DNA of 32,119 bases from Actinomycetes bacterium. GTDB taxonomy: Bacteria > Actinomycetota > Acidimicrobiia > Acidimicrobiales > Palsa-688. Shown here piece after piece: positions 7,702 to 15,484 of the stretch. Position 1 is the first letter of the stretch; each line of letters opens with the position of its first letter. The stretch is taken from positions 1-32,119 of the forward strand of contig JAKCEB010000010.1 in assembly GCA_021838305.1 (NCBI GenBank), written 5' to 3'. The notes below the pieces were generated by a model. That model did not search any database. It was not told the origin of the DNA and saw only the letters and a program-made list of their open reading frames with translations. A program made the position numbers and the translations under genes.

Positions 7702-8320
7702 GCCCGCTTACGGCGTGACTTCGTGCAGCGGCGGCCGCCCGGTCGGCGTCGCCACGTGACAGGGCTGCGAGCAGCTTCCGGTGGGTGTCGCAACTTGCGA
7801 TGGCGTCTGTTTCCCCGTTGCCTGGATTGACCGCAACGTCGAGAAACGGCAGGATGTGGTTGTCGACGAAGATCGACATGCGGGGCCCGAACCCTACGGC
7901 ATAGATTCCCCGGTGGAACTGGATGTGGGCTTCGCTCACGCTGTGGTCAGACTCGCCGATGCGAGTTGCAAGGTTTTCCAGCTCAGCCCAGTCTCGTAGG
8001 GTCGCGCGACGGGCCATTAGTCTCGCCGCCAAGCCGTCGAGCTCGACGCGAAGCAGGCCTATGTCTCCGAGATCGTCAGGACCGGCAGGCGTCGCCACCA
8101 ATCGGCCTTTGCCGATGCGCTGCACGAAACCGTCACTTTCGAGTCGGCGAAGCGCCTCGCGGACCGGCGTACGCGAGACGTCCATGCGTGCAGCAATCTC
8201 GATCTCGAGTATCCGCGCGCCTGGCGGGATGTCTTGGTGGACCAACTCGGTCTTGAGGCGTCGGTACACAGCCTCGCCGTGTGAGACGGGAGCGGTGGTT
8301 CGAGTTTCATCGCGTGGCAT
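7673..8320 (-). CDS. GntR-family regulator with FCD ligand domain
   Basis: 215 residues. The N-terminal winged helix reads AVYRRLKTELVHQDIPPGARI, then the helix-turn-helix RMDVSRTPVREALRRLESDGFV. The rest is the all-helical FCD domain (FadR subgroup), with IQFHRGIYAV, THRKLLAALSRGD and ARSHAVSG supplying the histidines that bind metal or acid ligands in this family. ATG at 8320 has GGGAG about 9 nt upstream; an in-frame GTG is directly before it. The gene is divergent from the ABC transporter operon across a 302-nt region holding two copies of an ACGTATACA-type element, so it most likely controls that transporter and perhaps the nearby ureide genes. FCD ligands are usually small carboxylates. 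Its 3' end overlaps the GAF gene. Confidence 0.9.
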   Translation of the reverse strand: MPRDETRTTAPVSHGEAVYRRLKTELVHQDIPPGARILEIEIAARMDVSRTPVREALRRLESDGFVQRIGKGRLVATPAGPDDLGDIGLLRVELDGLAARLMARRATLRDWAELENLATRIGESDHSVSEAHIQFHRGIYAVGFGPRMSIFVDNHILPFLDVAVNPGNGETDAIASCDTHRKLLAALSRGDADRAAAAARSHAVSGLKAARKLRS

Positions 8321-8445
8321 CACTTGGCACTCCCATGGACGGCTGACGACACCTCTCGTGAAGCGAGCGTGCCGCCAAACTATAACGTGGTCTAGGGCTT
8401 GGACTTCCTTCGGAGGCGGCGAGACAGGTCACACAATGTTCAGTT

Positions 8446-8467
8446 ACGTATACACAGTGCCGACGGT
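8446..8467 (+). promoter_or_regulatory. Putative GntR operator, copy 1
   Basis: First copy of the element beginning ACGTATACA, ending in CCGACGGT. It matches copy 2 at 17 of 22 positions. GTATAC-centred sites are typical for GntR/FadR regulators, and the gene for one is next door. Confidence 0.5.
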
Positions 8468-8555
8468 ACGGGTCGCCTGAGTTCAAGATTTTACCCTTTT
8501 GTCAAGGCCTGTAACACAGAAGAGACCTTCCCTTAATCTGCCCGACATATTGCTC

Positions 8556-8577
8556 ACGTATACATGATGTCGATGGT
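8556..8577 (+). promoter_or_regulatory. Putative GntR operator, copy 2
   Basis: Second copy of the ACGTATACA element, ending in TCGATGGT, 46 nt before the start of the substrate-binding protein gene. Its position close to the start suits repression. Confidence 0.5.
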
Positions 8578-8622
8578 TCGTTTTGAACGTCACCGACCCG
8601 ACTACACCACGAGGACAACAAT

Positions 8623-9633
8623 ATGAGCCCAGTAGGCAGCCCCGTCAGAACGCGACGCGGGCGACGTAGGACTACCACCACGTTTGCGCTACTAGGTGCG
8701 TTTTCGCTCGGAGTAGCGGCTTGTGGTTCGTCCAGTACCTCCGCTGCGACTGCGACCACGGCGACTCCTTCGACGGCTTCCTCGACGACCTCCTCGGCGA
8801 GCACCTCCTCGGTCGCCTCTGGCGTTTACGCGCCTGCGCGCGCGGCGCTTCCTGCGAGCCTGAAGGCGAGTGGGGTACTCGATGTGGCAACCGACGGAAC
8901 ATTTCCTCCTTACGCTTTTGTGCAACCGGGGACTACTACCATCGTGGGATACGAAGCTGACTTCGCTCGAGCAATCGCCCAGGAGATGGGTCTGAAGGTC
9001 GTCTTCAACAACATGGCGTTCGCCGGGCTCATACCTGCCGTACAATCAGGACGCGACCAGATCGCAATGTCGGGCTTGGAGGATACGCCTGTTCGGGAGA
9101 AGATCGTCTCGCTGGTCGACGATCTCGTAGCTCACAATGGCTTCGTCATCAAGACAGCGGACAAGGCGAAGTTCACCACCTTCAACGACCTCTGCGGGCA
9201 GGCGGTTGGCGACGTTATCGGAAGCGTCTCAGTCACTGTCGTAAACGACGAGAGCGCCACATGCAAGTCGCTCGGAAAGCCTGCCATAATCCAAAAGGAA
9301 TTCCCGGATGCCGGAACAACCCTTACTGCGCTCGAGTCCGGCCAAGTGGTAGCGCAGATGGAGACCTTTCCAGGTGCGCCCTATGAGCAGCAGCAGTCTC
9401 ACGATGCGCTTACCGCCGTGCCAGTCACAACTGGCTACAGCGCAAACTTCGTAACGGGCGAAGCTATCCTTCCGAGCAACACTCAGCTGATCAACGCAAC
9501 CCAGATCGCCCTCCAACACTTAGTAGACGACGGCCAATACAAGACGATCTTGAGCCGGTACGGGATCTCGCTACAACAGGACGGAGCCACCCAGATAATC
9601 GTCAACTGGCAGACCCACGGATTCACAGGATAA
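8623..9633 (+). CDS. ABC transporter substrate-binding lipoprotein (polar amino acid type)
   Basis: 336 residues. A lipoprotein signal is clear: Arg-rich N-terminus, hydrophobic FALLGAFSLG, and lipobox VAAC with Cys 34 as the lipidated residue. Residues 35-66 are a Ser/Thr/Ala linker. The mature part matches the family 3 solute-binding proteins: VLDVATDGTFPPYAFVQPG, VGYEADFARAIAQEMGLKV, FAGLIPAVQSGRDQIAMSG and a C-terminal YKTILSRYGI. It would sit outside the membrane and hand a small polar solute (amino acid, opine, ureide or similar) to the permease. ATG is preceded by GAGGA at good spacing. It is the first gene of a three-gene import operon; ureide-degrading genes lie just beyond, hinting at allantoin or a carbamoyl compound as cargo (inference). 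Confidence 0.93.
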   Translation: MSPVGSPVRTRRGRRRTTTTFALLGAFSLGVAACGSSSTSAATATTATPSTASSTTSSASTSSVASGVYAPARAALPASLKASGVLDVATDGTFPPYAFVQPGTTTIVGYEADFARAIAQEMGLKVVFNNMAFAGLIPAVQSGRDQIAMSGLEDTPVREKIVSLVDDLVAHNGFVIKTADKAKFTTFNDLCGQAVGDVIGSVSVTVVNDESATCKSLGKPAIIQKEFPDAGTTLTALESGQVVAQMETFPGAPYEQQQSHDALTAVPVTTGYSANFVTGEAILPSNTQLINATQIALQHLVDDGQYKTILSRYGISLQQDGATQIIVNWQTHGFTG

Positions 9634-9684
9634 GCGAATACGTGGCTGTCGACGCTGTACGCCATGTGTTGTCAAGAGAAGTCG

Positions 9685-10656
9685 ATGTCTAGCTTACTCG
9701 GCGTAGCCCGTCGGAGACGAGTAGTACGCCGGAGAGGCGTGCTCCCAGGCCCTTCGGGTTTGAAGCTGGGAAAGCCTGTCAGTAGGATCCGTGAGCCCCC
9801 TCAGCCGATGCAATATGTGCTGGGCGGAGTCGTCATAGTCCTGGTCGCCTTGGCCACCATTCGGCTAGCCGGTGACCGTCATATGGGATGGTCTGCCTTC
9901 CCAAACTATTTTTTCAGTAAACCGCTTCTCCAAGGAGTCGAAACTACCCTTGAGCTGGCTTTGATATGCCAGGTTGTCGCGGTGGTAATTGGTGCCGGGG
10001 TAGCGGCCGCAAGAGTCAGCCGAAGTCCTGTAGTAACGACGCTAGGGGACCTGTACACGTGGATTTTCAGAAGCGTCCCGCTGCTGGTCCAGTTGATCTT
10101 CTGGTTCAACATAGCATTGCTCTTCCCGAGCATCGGGATCAGCCTTCCCGGTCTCGGCTCGCTGTGGAGTGTCCCGACTAACTCAGTGATAAGCGGCTTC
10201 GTAGCCGCGCTCTTGGGCCTGGCCCTACACGAGGGAGCCTTCATGGCTGAGATCATCAGAGGTGGAATTCTGTCCGTTCCAGTTGGCCAGAGAATGGCTG
10301 CTCTCGCGATTGGGATGTCTAATAGACAAGCCAACCGCTACGTTATCCGCCCCCAGGTACTGAGGGTGACAATTCCGGCGATGGGAAATCAGTTCGTCGG
10401 ATTGCTCAAAGCTACGGCCCTTGTCTCGGTGATCGGTGGTGGGGATCTCCTCACACGAGCGCAGTACATCTACTCGCAGAATTTTCAGGTAGTAGGCCTC
10501 CTCATGGTGGTAACGGTGTGGTACTTACTCCTGGTCTCGGTGGCCTCGCTCGCACAGCGGGCTATCGAACGTCACTTCAGCAACGACCGGCGCCTGCTTG
10601 CACCACCTGCAACGCAAACAGTCAGTCCATCTCTGACAGTTCCAGCTGAGGTCTAA
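9685..10656 (+). CDS. ABC transporter permease (HisM/GlnP type)
   Basis: About 323 residues with a basic, Arg-rich 40-residue N-terminus, then hydrophobic segments YVLGGVVIVLVALATIRLAG, one around LELALICQVVAVVIGAGVAA, and further helices. TWIFRSVPLLVQLIFWFN is the typical RGTPLLVQ-type segment of amino-acid permeases. The ATPase-contact loop is GQRMAALAIGMSNRQANRYV followed by IRPQ and IPAMGNQFVGLLKATALVSVIG, a good match to the EAA motif. ATG at 9685 is preferred (AGAGAAG upstream); another in-frame ATG at 9664 has no ribosome site. The single permease probably forms a homodimer. It lies 51 nt after the binding protein and 3 nt before the ATPase gene. Confidence 0.92.
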   Translation: MSSLLGVARRRRVVRRRGVLPGPSGLKLGKPVSRIREPPQPMQYVLGGVVIVLVALATIRLAGDRHMGWSAFPNYFFSKPLLQGVETTLELALICQVVAVVIGAGVAAARVSRSPVVTTLGDLYTWIFRSVPLLVQLIFWFNIALLFPSIGISLPGLGSLWSVPTNSVISGFVAALLGLALHEGAFMAEIIRGGILSVPVGQRMAALAIGMSNRQANRYVIRPQVLRVTIPAMGNQFVGLLKATALVSVIGGGDLLTRAQYIYSQNFQVVGLLMVVTVWYLLLVSVASLAQRAIERHFSNDRRLLAPPATQTVSPSLTVPAEV

Positions 10657-10659
10657 ACG

Positions 10660-11421
10660 GTGCTCCTCGAGATCAAGGATCTCTACCTGTCCTACGGCGA
10701 GACGACAGTGCTACGAGGGCTCTCGCTCGACGTAGACAGCTCCGAGACGGTGTGCATCGTCGGCCCGTCGGGGGGCGGAAAGAGCTCGCTGCTTCGCTGC
10801 CTCAATCAACTCGAACGTTTCGACGACGGCGTGGTACTGCTCGACGGCGAGCGGATCGGGGTCCGAGAGACGAAGAGAGGGTTGGAATGGCTGCGCCCTC
10901 ATGAGGTCATGGCGCAGCGGCGGAAGTTCGGGATGGTGTTTCAGCAGTTCAATCTTTTTCCCCATCTGAGCGTTCTGGAGAACGTGGCCATCGGACTACG
11001 TACCGTCAAGGGCCTGCCCGGAAATGTGGCGCGGGCACAGGCCCAGGAGGCTCTCGCACTCGTCGGTCTCGAGGCGAAGAAGGATTCCTGGCCCAACTCG
11101 TTATCGGGTGGTCAGCAACAAAGAGTAGCCATTGCCAGGGCGATAGCAATGAAGCCGAAAGTCATGCTTTTCGACGAGCCGACCAGCGCATTGGACCCTG
11201 AGTTGGTCGATGAAGTCCTCGGCGTCATCTCGAAGCTGTCGTCGACCGGTATGACGATGCTCATCGTCAGCCACGAGATTCGTTTTGTGATGGACGTAGC
11301 CGACAAGGTGTGCTTCCTCGAAGGGGGCGTCGTCGTGGAGTCGGGCAGTCCTGGCAAGATGATCAATGCACCCGAGCAGGAGCGCACCGCTCAATTCCTT
11401 CGCAGGGTCAGGCACGATTAG
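10660..11421 (+). CDS. ABC transporter ATP-binding protein (GlnQ/HisP type)
   Basis: 253 residues. Walker A is GPSGGGKSS (about 35-43), the Q-loop region is FQQFNLFPHLSVLENV, the signature is LSGGQQQR, Walker B is VMLFDEPTSALDPE, and the switch His is in SHEIRFV. All catalytic parts are present, and the sequence is of the polar amino-acid uptake class. GTG start at 10660 with GAGGT about 9 nt upstream, inside the end of the permease gene, shows coupling. It powers the importer encoded by the two upstream genes. The stop is only 10 nt from the stop of the convergent PuuE-like gene, with no terminator between them. Confidence 0.95.
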   Translation: MLLEIKDLYLSYGETTVLRGLSLDVDSSETVCIVGPSGGGKSSLLRCLNQLERFDDGVVLLDGERIGVRETKRGLEWLRPHEVMAQRRKFGMVFQQFNLFPHLSVLENVAIGLRTVKGLPGNVARAQAQEALALVGLEAKKDSWPNSLSGGQQQRVAIARAIAMKPKVMLFDEPTSALDPELVDEVLGVISKLSSTGMTMLIVSHEIRFVMDVADKVCFLEGGVVVESGSPGKMINAPEQERTAQFLRRVRHD

Positions 11422-11431
11422 GAATCAGACA

Positions 11432-12346
11432 TTAGAAGGAGAGTGTACCGGGGGGGAAGTTACCAGCCCAGTGGCGGGCGATGTCCACTCGTCGACAGAT
11501 CCAAACTCGGTTGTGCGAAAGGACATGATCGACGAAGCGTTCGAGGGCTGCCAATCGGCCTGGGCGTCCGATCAGGCGGGCGTGCAAGCCGACGGAAAGC
11601 ATCTTCGGGCTTCCGTCCTCCCCCTCGCGCCAAAGCACGTCGAAGGAGTCACGTAGGTGGTTCTCAAAGTCCACGCCGCTCGCGAATCCCCCGCCGGCAG
11701 CTAGGCGCATGTCGTTTGTGTCGAGAGTGTAGGGGACCACGAGGTGAGGTCGGCCATGGACAGCGGTCCAGTACGGTAGATCGTCGGCGTATGAATCGCT
11801 GTCATAGAGGAACCCGCCGTGCTCGACCACCAAGCGTCGAGTGGCGGGGGAATCGCGCCCGGTATACCATCCGAGCGGAGCCGATCCGGTCAGACGGGTC
11901 AGGACCTCCACGGCGGACCTGAGATGTGCCGCCTCTGTGGTTTCGTCTATCTTCTGGTAGCTGAGCCACCGCAAGCCATGTCCTACGATCTCGTGACCAG
12001 CGCCCACGACCGCTTTCGTGAAAGCCGGGTTGCGCTCGAGTGCCTGGGCCACTGCGAACACCGACAGTGGCAGGCTGTAACGATCGAAGAGGTGCAGGAC
12101 GCGCCAGCACCCTGCCCTGCTGCCGTACTCATAGAGCGACTCCATGCTCATATGCCGATCGGCGAAGGCTTCGGCACCAGCGATCTCCGAGAGAAACGTC
12201 TCGGACACGGGATCGCCGTCGAGTACGGAGCGCTCCCCGCCCTCTTCGTAGTTGAGGACGAACTGAATAGCAATCGACGCGCCGTTAGGCCACTTCGGAT
12301 CGGGCGGGTGACCGCCGTAACCGACAAAGTCGCGAGCTTCAGCCAT
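11432..12346 (-). CDS. puuE: PuuE-type allantoinase (polysaccharide deacetylase fold)
   Basis: 304 residues beginning MAEARDFVGYGGHPPDPKWP and continuing to FVLNYEEGGE, which are hallmark segments of the metal-independent allantoinase PuuE, a branch of the NodB/polysaccharide deacetylase fold. Other landmarks are YEYGSRAGCWRVL, EIVGHGLRW, GWYTGRDSPATRRLV, YDSDSYADDLPYW and SVGLHARLIGRPGRL. The expected reaction is opening of the allantoin ring to allantoate. ATG at 12346 overlaps the end of the upstream amidohydrolase by 8 nt and has CGAGGA about 6 nt before it; the open frame back to 12538 is not coding. The gene is last in an operon with an M20 amidohydrolase and an allophanate-hydrolase-like protein, consistent with ureide breakdown. 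Close relatives acting on other cyclic ureides cannot be ruled out. Confidence 0.87.
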   Translation of the reverse strand: MAEARDFVGYGGHPPDPKWPNGASIAIQFVLNYEEGGERSVLDGDPVSETFLSEIAGAEAFADRHMSMESLYEYGSRAGCWRVLHLFDRYSLPLSVFAVAQALERNPAFTKAVVGAGHEIVGHGLRWLSYQKIDETTEAAHLRSAVEVLTRLTGSAPLGWYTGRDSPATRRLVVEHGGFLYDSDSYADDLPYWTAVHGRPHLVVPYTLDTNDMRLAAGGGFASGVDFENHLRDSFDVLWREGEDGSPKMLSVGLHARLIGRPGRLAALERFVDHVLSHNRVWICRRVDIARHWAGNFPPGTLSF

Positions 12347-13586
12347 CGAAGTCCTCGTCGGCTGCGAGCAACGCGTCGAGTGCGATTTCGACGCCGCGAA
12401 CCAAGTCAGGTCCAGCGGTGTTCTCGCCGGGATGGTGACTAACCCCGTCGATGCTCGGCACGAACAGCATCCCGATTGGCCCGAGCTCGGCAATGTGCTG
12501 CGCGTCGTGGCCAGCTCCACTAGCCAGATCCAGGGCAACCGTTCCGGCTCGTCTGCAGGATTCGTGCAGGATCCGCCGCCACCTGATATCCGTCGGCACG
12601 GCCGACGACGACGAAGTAACCGATACGGCTACGGTGGTGGTAGTGGTCCGGGCGATGTCATCGAAGGTCCTGCGTAGGACTGACACCGCTTCGGCGGCCT
12701 CGGCATCGTCGACGCTTCGCAGGTCGACACTGAAGCGGACCGAACCGGGTATCACGTTCGAGACGTTCGGTTCGACATCGAGCCGTCCTACAGTGGCGAC
12801 GGTTACGGTGCCTCCCGCCGCCAACTGCGCCACGGCAATAACCCCCTTGGACGCTGCCACCAGAGCGTCCCGCCTCATATCCATCGGTGTGGTCCCGGCG
12901 TGGTTCGCCCGGCCTTGCCAATCGACTTGGAGGCGGATCTGCCCAGTGACAGCAGTGACCACTGCGACCGGACAGTTGTTGGCGTGAAGCACCGGCCCTT
13001 GCTCGATATGGATCTCGAGATAGCCGGCGACTGCACCCCACGCCGCATCGCCGGCACGGTCAGGGTGGCTGCCCGCATTGCTCATGCGCTGTCGGAGGCT
13101 AACGCCATCTCCGCCGATCACGTCCAGCTCGCCGCTAAGGTCATGGCCAGCAGCGGCTCGACTGCCAGTGAAGGGAGACGCGACCACGCCTTCCTCGTTG
13201 ACGAAGGCTGCGAGGCGTAGCGGATGCCGAAGCGTAAGACCTGAGGCGCTAAGCGCGTCGAGGATTTCGACGCCGGCGACGACCCCGAAGGCGCCGTCCA
13301 GGCGACCGGCGCCGACCACTGTGTCAAGGTGACTGCCCATGGCAAGTGGCAGGAGGCCGGCTGCATGCCCAGCGAATTCCGCTATGAGAGAGCCGACTGG
13401 ATCAGTTCGGACCTTCGCTCCGGCTTCGGCGGCCCATGAGCCGACAAGGGCAACGGCCTCGCGATCGGGGAGTGACCAGGCGACCCGGGTCAGCGAGCCT
13501 TGCGCATCCGCACCGACGCCCGCCAGGAGGTCAATGCGGCGCAGGAGCCGGTCACCGTTGATCCGAGGGCGCCTTCGGGCGATCAA
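12339..13586 (-). CDS. M20 allantoate amidohydrolase / N-carbamoyl-amino-acid hydrolase
   Basis: 415 residues of the AllC/HyuC/AmaB type. Metal-binding and active-site segments are GSHLDTVVGAGRLDGAFGV (His, Asp), FVNEEGVVASPFTGSRAAAG (Glu-Glu), YLEIHIEQGPVL (His), GRANHAGTTPMDMRRDAL and VPSIDGVSHHPGEN (final His). Such enzymes remove the carbamoyl group of allantoate (giving ureidoglycine/ureidoglycolate, CO2 and ammonia) or of N-carbamoyl amino acids. The frame starts at TTG 13586, whose TTGA overlaps the TGA of the upstream gene, a coupled start. Downstream it overlaps puuE by 8 nt. The pairing with a PuuE-type protein favours allantoate as substrate. Confidence 0.88.
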   Translation of the reverse strand: MIARRRPRINGDRLLRRIDLLAGVGADAQGSLTRVAWSLPDREAVALVGSWAAEAGAKVRTDPVGSLIAEFAGHAAGLLPLAMGSHLDTVVGAGRLDGAFGVVAGVEILDALSASGLTLRHPLRLAAFVNEEGVVASPFTGSRAAAGHDLSGELDVIGGDGVSLRQRMSNAGSHPDRAGDAAWGAVAGYLEIHIEQGPVLHANNCPVAVVTAVTGQIRLQVDWQGRANHAGTTPMDMRRDALVAASKGVIAVAQLAAGGTVTVATVGRLDVEPNVSNVIPGSVRFSVDLRSVDDAEAAEAVSVLRRTFDDIARTTTTTVAVSVTSSSSAVPTDIRWRRILHESCRRAGTVALDLASGAGHDAQHIAELGPIGMLFVPSIDGVSHHPGENTAGPDLVRGVEIALDALLAADEDFDG

Positions 13587-14008
13587 GAGAGCGGGAGTCG
13601 CAGTACTTCCGATAGCCGGCGATTCGCTGCCAAATGACGTTGGTAGCTGCGGAATCCTCCGAGTTCGGAGATGTCGACGATCTGGTCCTCAGGATCGAGT
13701 CGATCGGGGCATAGCAACATTGCGTGGACCGACTCGCCGTCTGCAAGCTCGATGGTTCCTAACTCCAACTCCGCTGGCTCGGACGGAAGCAGCTTCCCGT
13801 GAAGGACTTCGTCAGGAATGTCGTATAGCTCACCGTCGATCGGGCGGCCACCCTTGGGCACCTCGAAAAGGCCGGGAAACTCGTCGCGCACGGCGACGAA
13901 CCGGTATCGAGCGGCTGTGCGCGCTGGGCCAAGAAATCGGGAGCCGGCATGGGCGCCGTGGTCCTTTTGGCCTGACATGGCAGTGCCGTTCAGAAACATT
14001 AGAGGCAT
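13583..14008 (-). CDS. Standalone allophanate hydrolase C-terminal-like protein
   Basis: 141 residues. MFLNGTAMSGQ, then GSRFLGPARTAARYRFVAVR, FPGLFEVPKGGRPIDGELY and HAMLLCPDRL correspond to the C-terminal domain of allophanate hydrolase (AtzF type), which resembles gamma-glutamylcyclotransferase folds, here as a free-standing protein with no amidase domain. In the full enzyme this domain acts on the decarboxylated product of allophanate; alone its function is not established to my knowledge. It is the first gene of the ureide operon and overlaps the amidohydrolase by 4 nt (TTGA). ATG at 14008 is given; ATG at 13999 fits the start of the homologous domain equally well. No clear ribosome site precedes either. 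Confidence 0.78.
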   Translation of the reverse strand: MPLMFLNGTAMSGQKDHGAHAGSRFLGPARTAARYRFVAVRDEFPGLFEVPKGGRPIDGELYDIPDEVLHGKLLPSEPAELELGTIELADGESVHAMLLCPDRLDPEDQIVDISELGGFRSYQRHLAANRRLSEVLRLPLS

Positions 14009-14148
14009 ATGTATGACGCCGATCGGCTCGGACGGCGCGCCGGCCTCTCAACTACTACGGAGGATGGACAGACGAGCATCGGGTCAACAATAGCCAAGAA
14101 TTGTCAAGGCTCAGTAATGGTAGGCCTTTCGCTCAGGTTTAAGGCGGC
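14009..14148. promoter_or_regulatory. Leader/promoter region of the ureide operon
   Basis: A 140-nt gap. On the minus strand it contains CCTTGACAAT (a -35-like TTGACA) followed by ATTGTTGACC, forming weak ACAAT/ATTGT arms 8 nt apart. No -10 at 17-18 nt is convincing. TTGTCAAGGC-N3-GTAA at 14101-14117 repeats the element at 8499-8514 in front of the ABC operon. Confidence 0.35.
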
Positions 14149-14610
14149 CTAGGGCAGGATCTCGGTCCGCCAGCTCTCGGGCGTAATGGTTACGACGACC
14201 TCCCTGTCTCCGTGACCGTCCGGAAATTCATTGACGGACAGCTTGCGCATGAAGTCCGTGGTGTAACGCTTCCCTCCCGCCGAGCCGAGGTACCTCGTGG
14301 ACATCGCAAGGATGGCGGCTTCCGTGTCGTCTCCTAGTGGCTCTATCGTGACCGGTCCCTCTGCCAGCGCAGAGCGGTACATCCCGTTCGCCACGTCCAC
14401 GACGAGCATGCTGGCCCTCCCTTCCGCCTGCAGCCGCCGAGCCTTCGCAGACGTGGCGCCGATGTTGATGCGGATGCCCGTGGCGGGCTCGTACGAATAC
14501 CAGATCGGCGCTAAGAGCGGTCCCTTGTTGACGCGGGTAATCCCGAGGTATCCGAGGTGCGGTCGCGATACAAACGCTTCCCGTTCGCTGTCGCTCATCT
14601 TTGAAGGCAT
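14149..14610 (-). CDS. PPOX-fold (pyridoxamine-phosphate-oxidase-like) flavin/F420 protein
   Basis: 153 residues. The split-barrel core reads GYLGITRVNKGPLLAPIWYSY, then ATSAKARRLQAEGRASMLVVD and ALAEGPVTIEP, matching the PPOX-class family, many actinobacterial members of which bind FMN, heme or F420. The extended C-terminus (KRYTTDFMRKLSVNEF onwards) ends in VVVTITPESWRTE, also typical. Substrate and cofactor are unknown. ATG at 14610 has AAGGA about 6 nt upstream. It is the last gene of the Rieske-ligase-SDR operon, 42 nt after the SDR stop. A second, distantly similar PPOX gene lies at 22763. Confidence 0.82.
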   Translation of the reverse strand: MPSKMSDSEREAFVSRPHLGYLGITRVNKGPLLAPIWYSYEPATGIRINIGATSAKARRLQAEGRASMLVVDVANGMYRSALAEGPVTIEPLGDDTEAAILAMSTRYLGSAGGKRYTTDFMRKLSVNEFPDGHGDREVVVTITPESWRTEILP

Positions 14611-14652
14611 GGAGTTCCTTTCACTGTCCTCGCCCCGCGCGGAGCGGGTATC

Positions 14653-15465
14653 TCAACATGAGACGCCACCATCCATCACCAGTGTCTGGCCGGTCATGTA
14701 GCTGCTGGCGTCAGAAGCCAGAAAGGCGATAGCACCGTCGAGTTCGTCGCTCCTGCCGAGCCGTCGTAGCGGGATTGCCCCTTCGAACATCTCCTTGATA
14801 GAGCTATGGTCGGTTACATCGCTCGTCATCTCGCTCGGGAACATGCCAGGGCAGAGCGCGTTCACACGGATCCCGTGTCGCGCCCATTGCAACGCCAGCT
14901 CGCGCGTCAAGCCGATCAATCCCGATTTGGCGGCAACGTAGCTTGCCTGCGGCAGAAGCGACATACTCCGCAACCCTGCGACCGAAGCCACCATCACGAT
15001 CGACCCAGCCTTCTGGGAGCGCATTGCCGGCTGCGCGGCCTTCGCAAGTGCGAAAGGTGCTACCAGATCGATCTCCATCACCTTGCGGTAGTCGGATACC
15101 TCTTCTTTTGCTGCAGGCATGGGATTGGTTATCCCGGCGTTTGCTATGACCACGTCCACCCTGCCGTGTCGATCCAGCACGCCTTGGATGAGGGCTTCGT
15201 TCGCTCCGTCCTCACCGACGTCACAGGCAACGGCTTCGGCCCGGCTCAGTTCGCTGACAAGCGTGTCTAATCGGTCCCTTCGGCGCGCAGCAAGCACGCT
15301 GGTCGCGCCTAGCGCGTCGATGACTCGGGCGAAGCGTTCGCCGAGGCCGGAGCTAGCCCCAGTGAGTACGACGACCTTGTCTCGAAGCTTAAACGAAGCG
15401 AGCGGGTCGATGCCGGTGAGCGGATGCACGGCCGCCGGCTGGTCGACGCCAGAAGTTTGTTCCAT
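14653..15465 (-). CDS. Short-chain dehydrogenase/reductase (SDR)
   Basis: 270 residues from ATG 15465. The cofactor motif TGASSGLG lies near residue 40, NANAG-equivalent VVIANAGI follows, and the active site is VASVAGLRSMSLLPQASYVAAKSG with catalytic Ser, Tyr and Lys (YVAAK). The C-terminus has ALCPGMFPSEMT and MTGQTLVMDGG, the classical SDR ending. Arg-Arg-Arg after the second strand (LAARRRDR) suggests NADP(H). GGAAGG about 9 nt upstream supports this start; the upstream extension to 15720 runs inside the acyl-CoA ligase gene and is rejected. Position after an acyl-CoA ligase suggests a 3-hydroxyacyl-CoA or dihydrodiol-type oxidation (inference). Confidence 0.93.
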   Translation of the reverse strand: MEQTSGVDQPAAVHPLTGIDPLASFKLRDKVVVLTGASSGLGERFARVIDALGATSVLAARRRDRLDTLVSELSRAEAVACDVGEDGANEALIQGVLDRHGRVDVVIANAGITNPMPAAKEEVSDYRKVMEIDLVAPFALAKAAQPAMRSQKAGSIVMVASVAGLRSMSLLPQASYVAAKSGLIGLTRELALQWARHGIRVNALCPGMFPSEMTSDVTDHSSIKEMFEGAIPLRRLGRSDELDGAIAFLASDASSYMTGQTLVMDGGVSC

Positions 15466-15484
15466 CGGTGGGTCCCTTCCGGTC

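Larger units (their letters stand above)
8321..8622. promoter_or_regulatory. Divergent regulatory region between GntR regulator and ABC operon
   Basis: A 302-nt non-coding stretch, more AT-rich than its surroundings. It holds two imperfect 22-bp direct repeats (8446-8467 and 8556-8577), each starting ACGTATACA with the palindromic core GTATAC, set 110 bp apart. It also has TTGTCAAGGC-N2-GTAA at 8499-8514. No -35/-10 pair is convincing enough to place a promoter. The binding protein gene has a clear ribosome site (GAGGA, about 8 nt before ATG 8623). Confidence 0.6.

Noticed and set aside
8727-8820. Repetitive-looking Ser/Thr/Ala codons as a possible tandem repeat
   Set aside because: This is the usual low-complexity linker after a lipoprotein cysteine; no regular DNA period.
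12347-12538. N-terminal extension of the PuuE-like gene
   Set aside because: The extension is a shadow of the amidohydrolase end; family sequence begins at MAEARDFVGYGG and has its own ribosome site.
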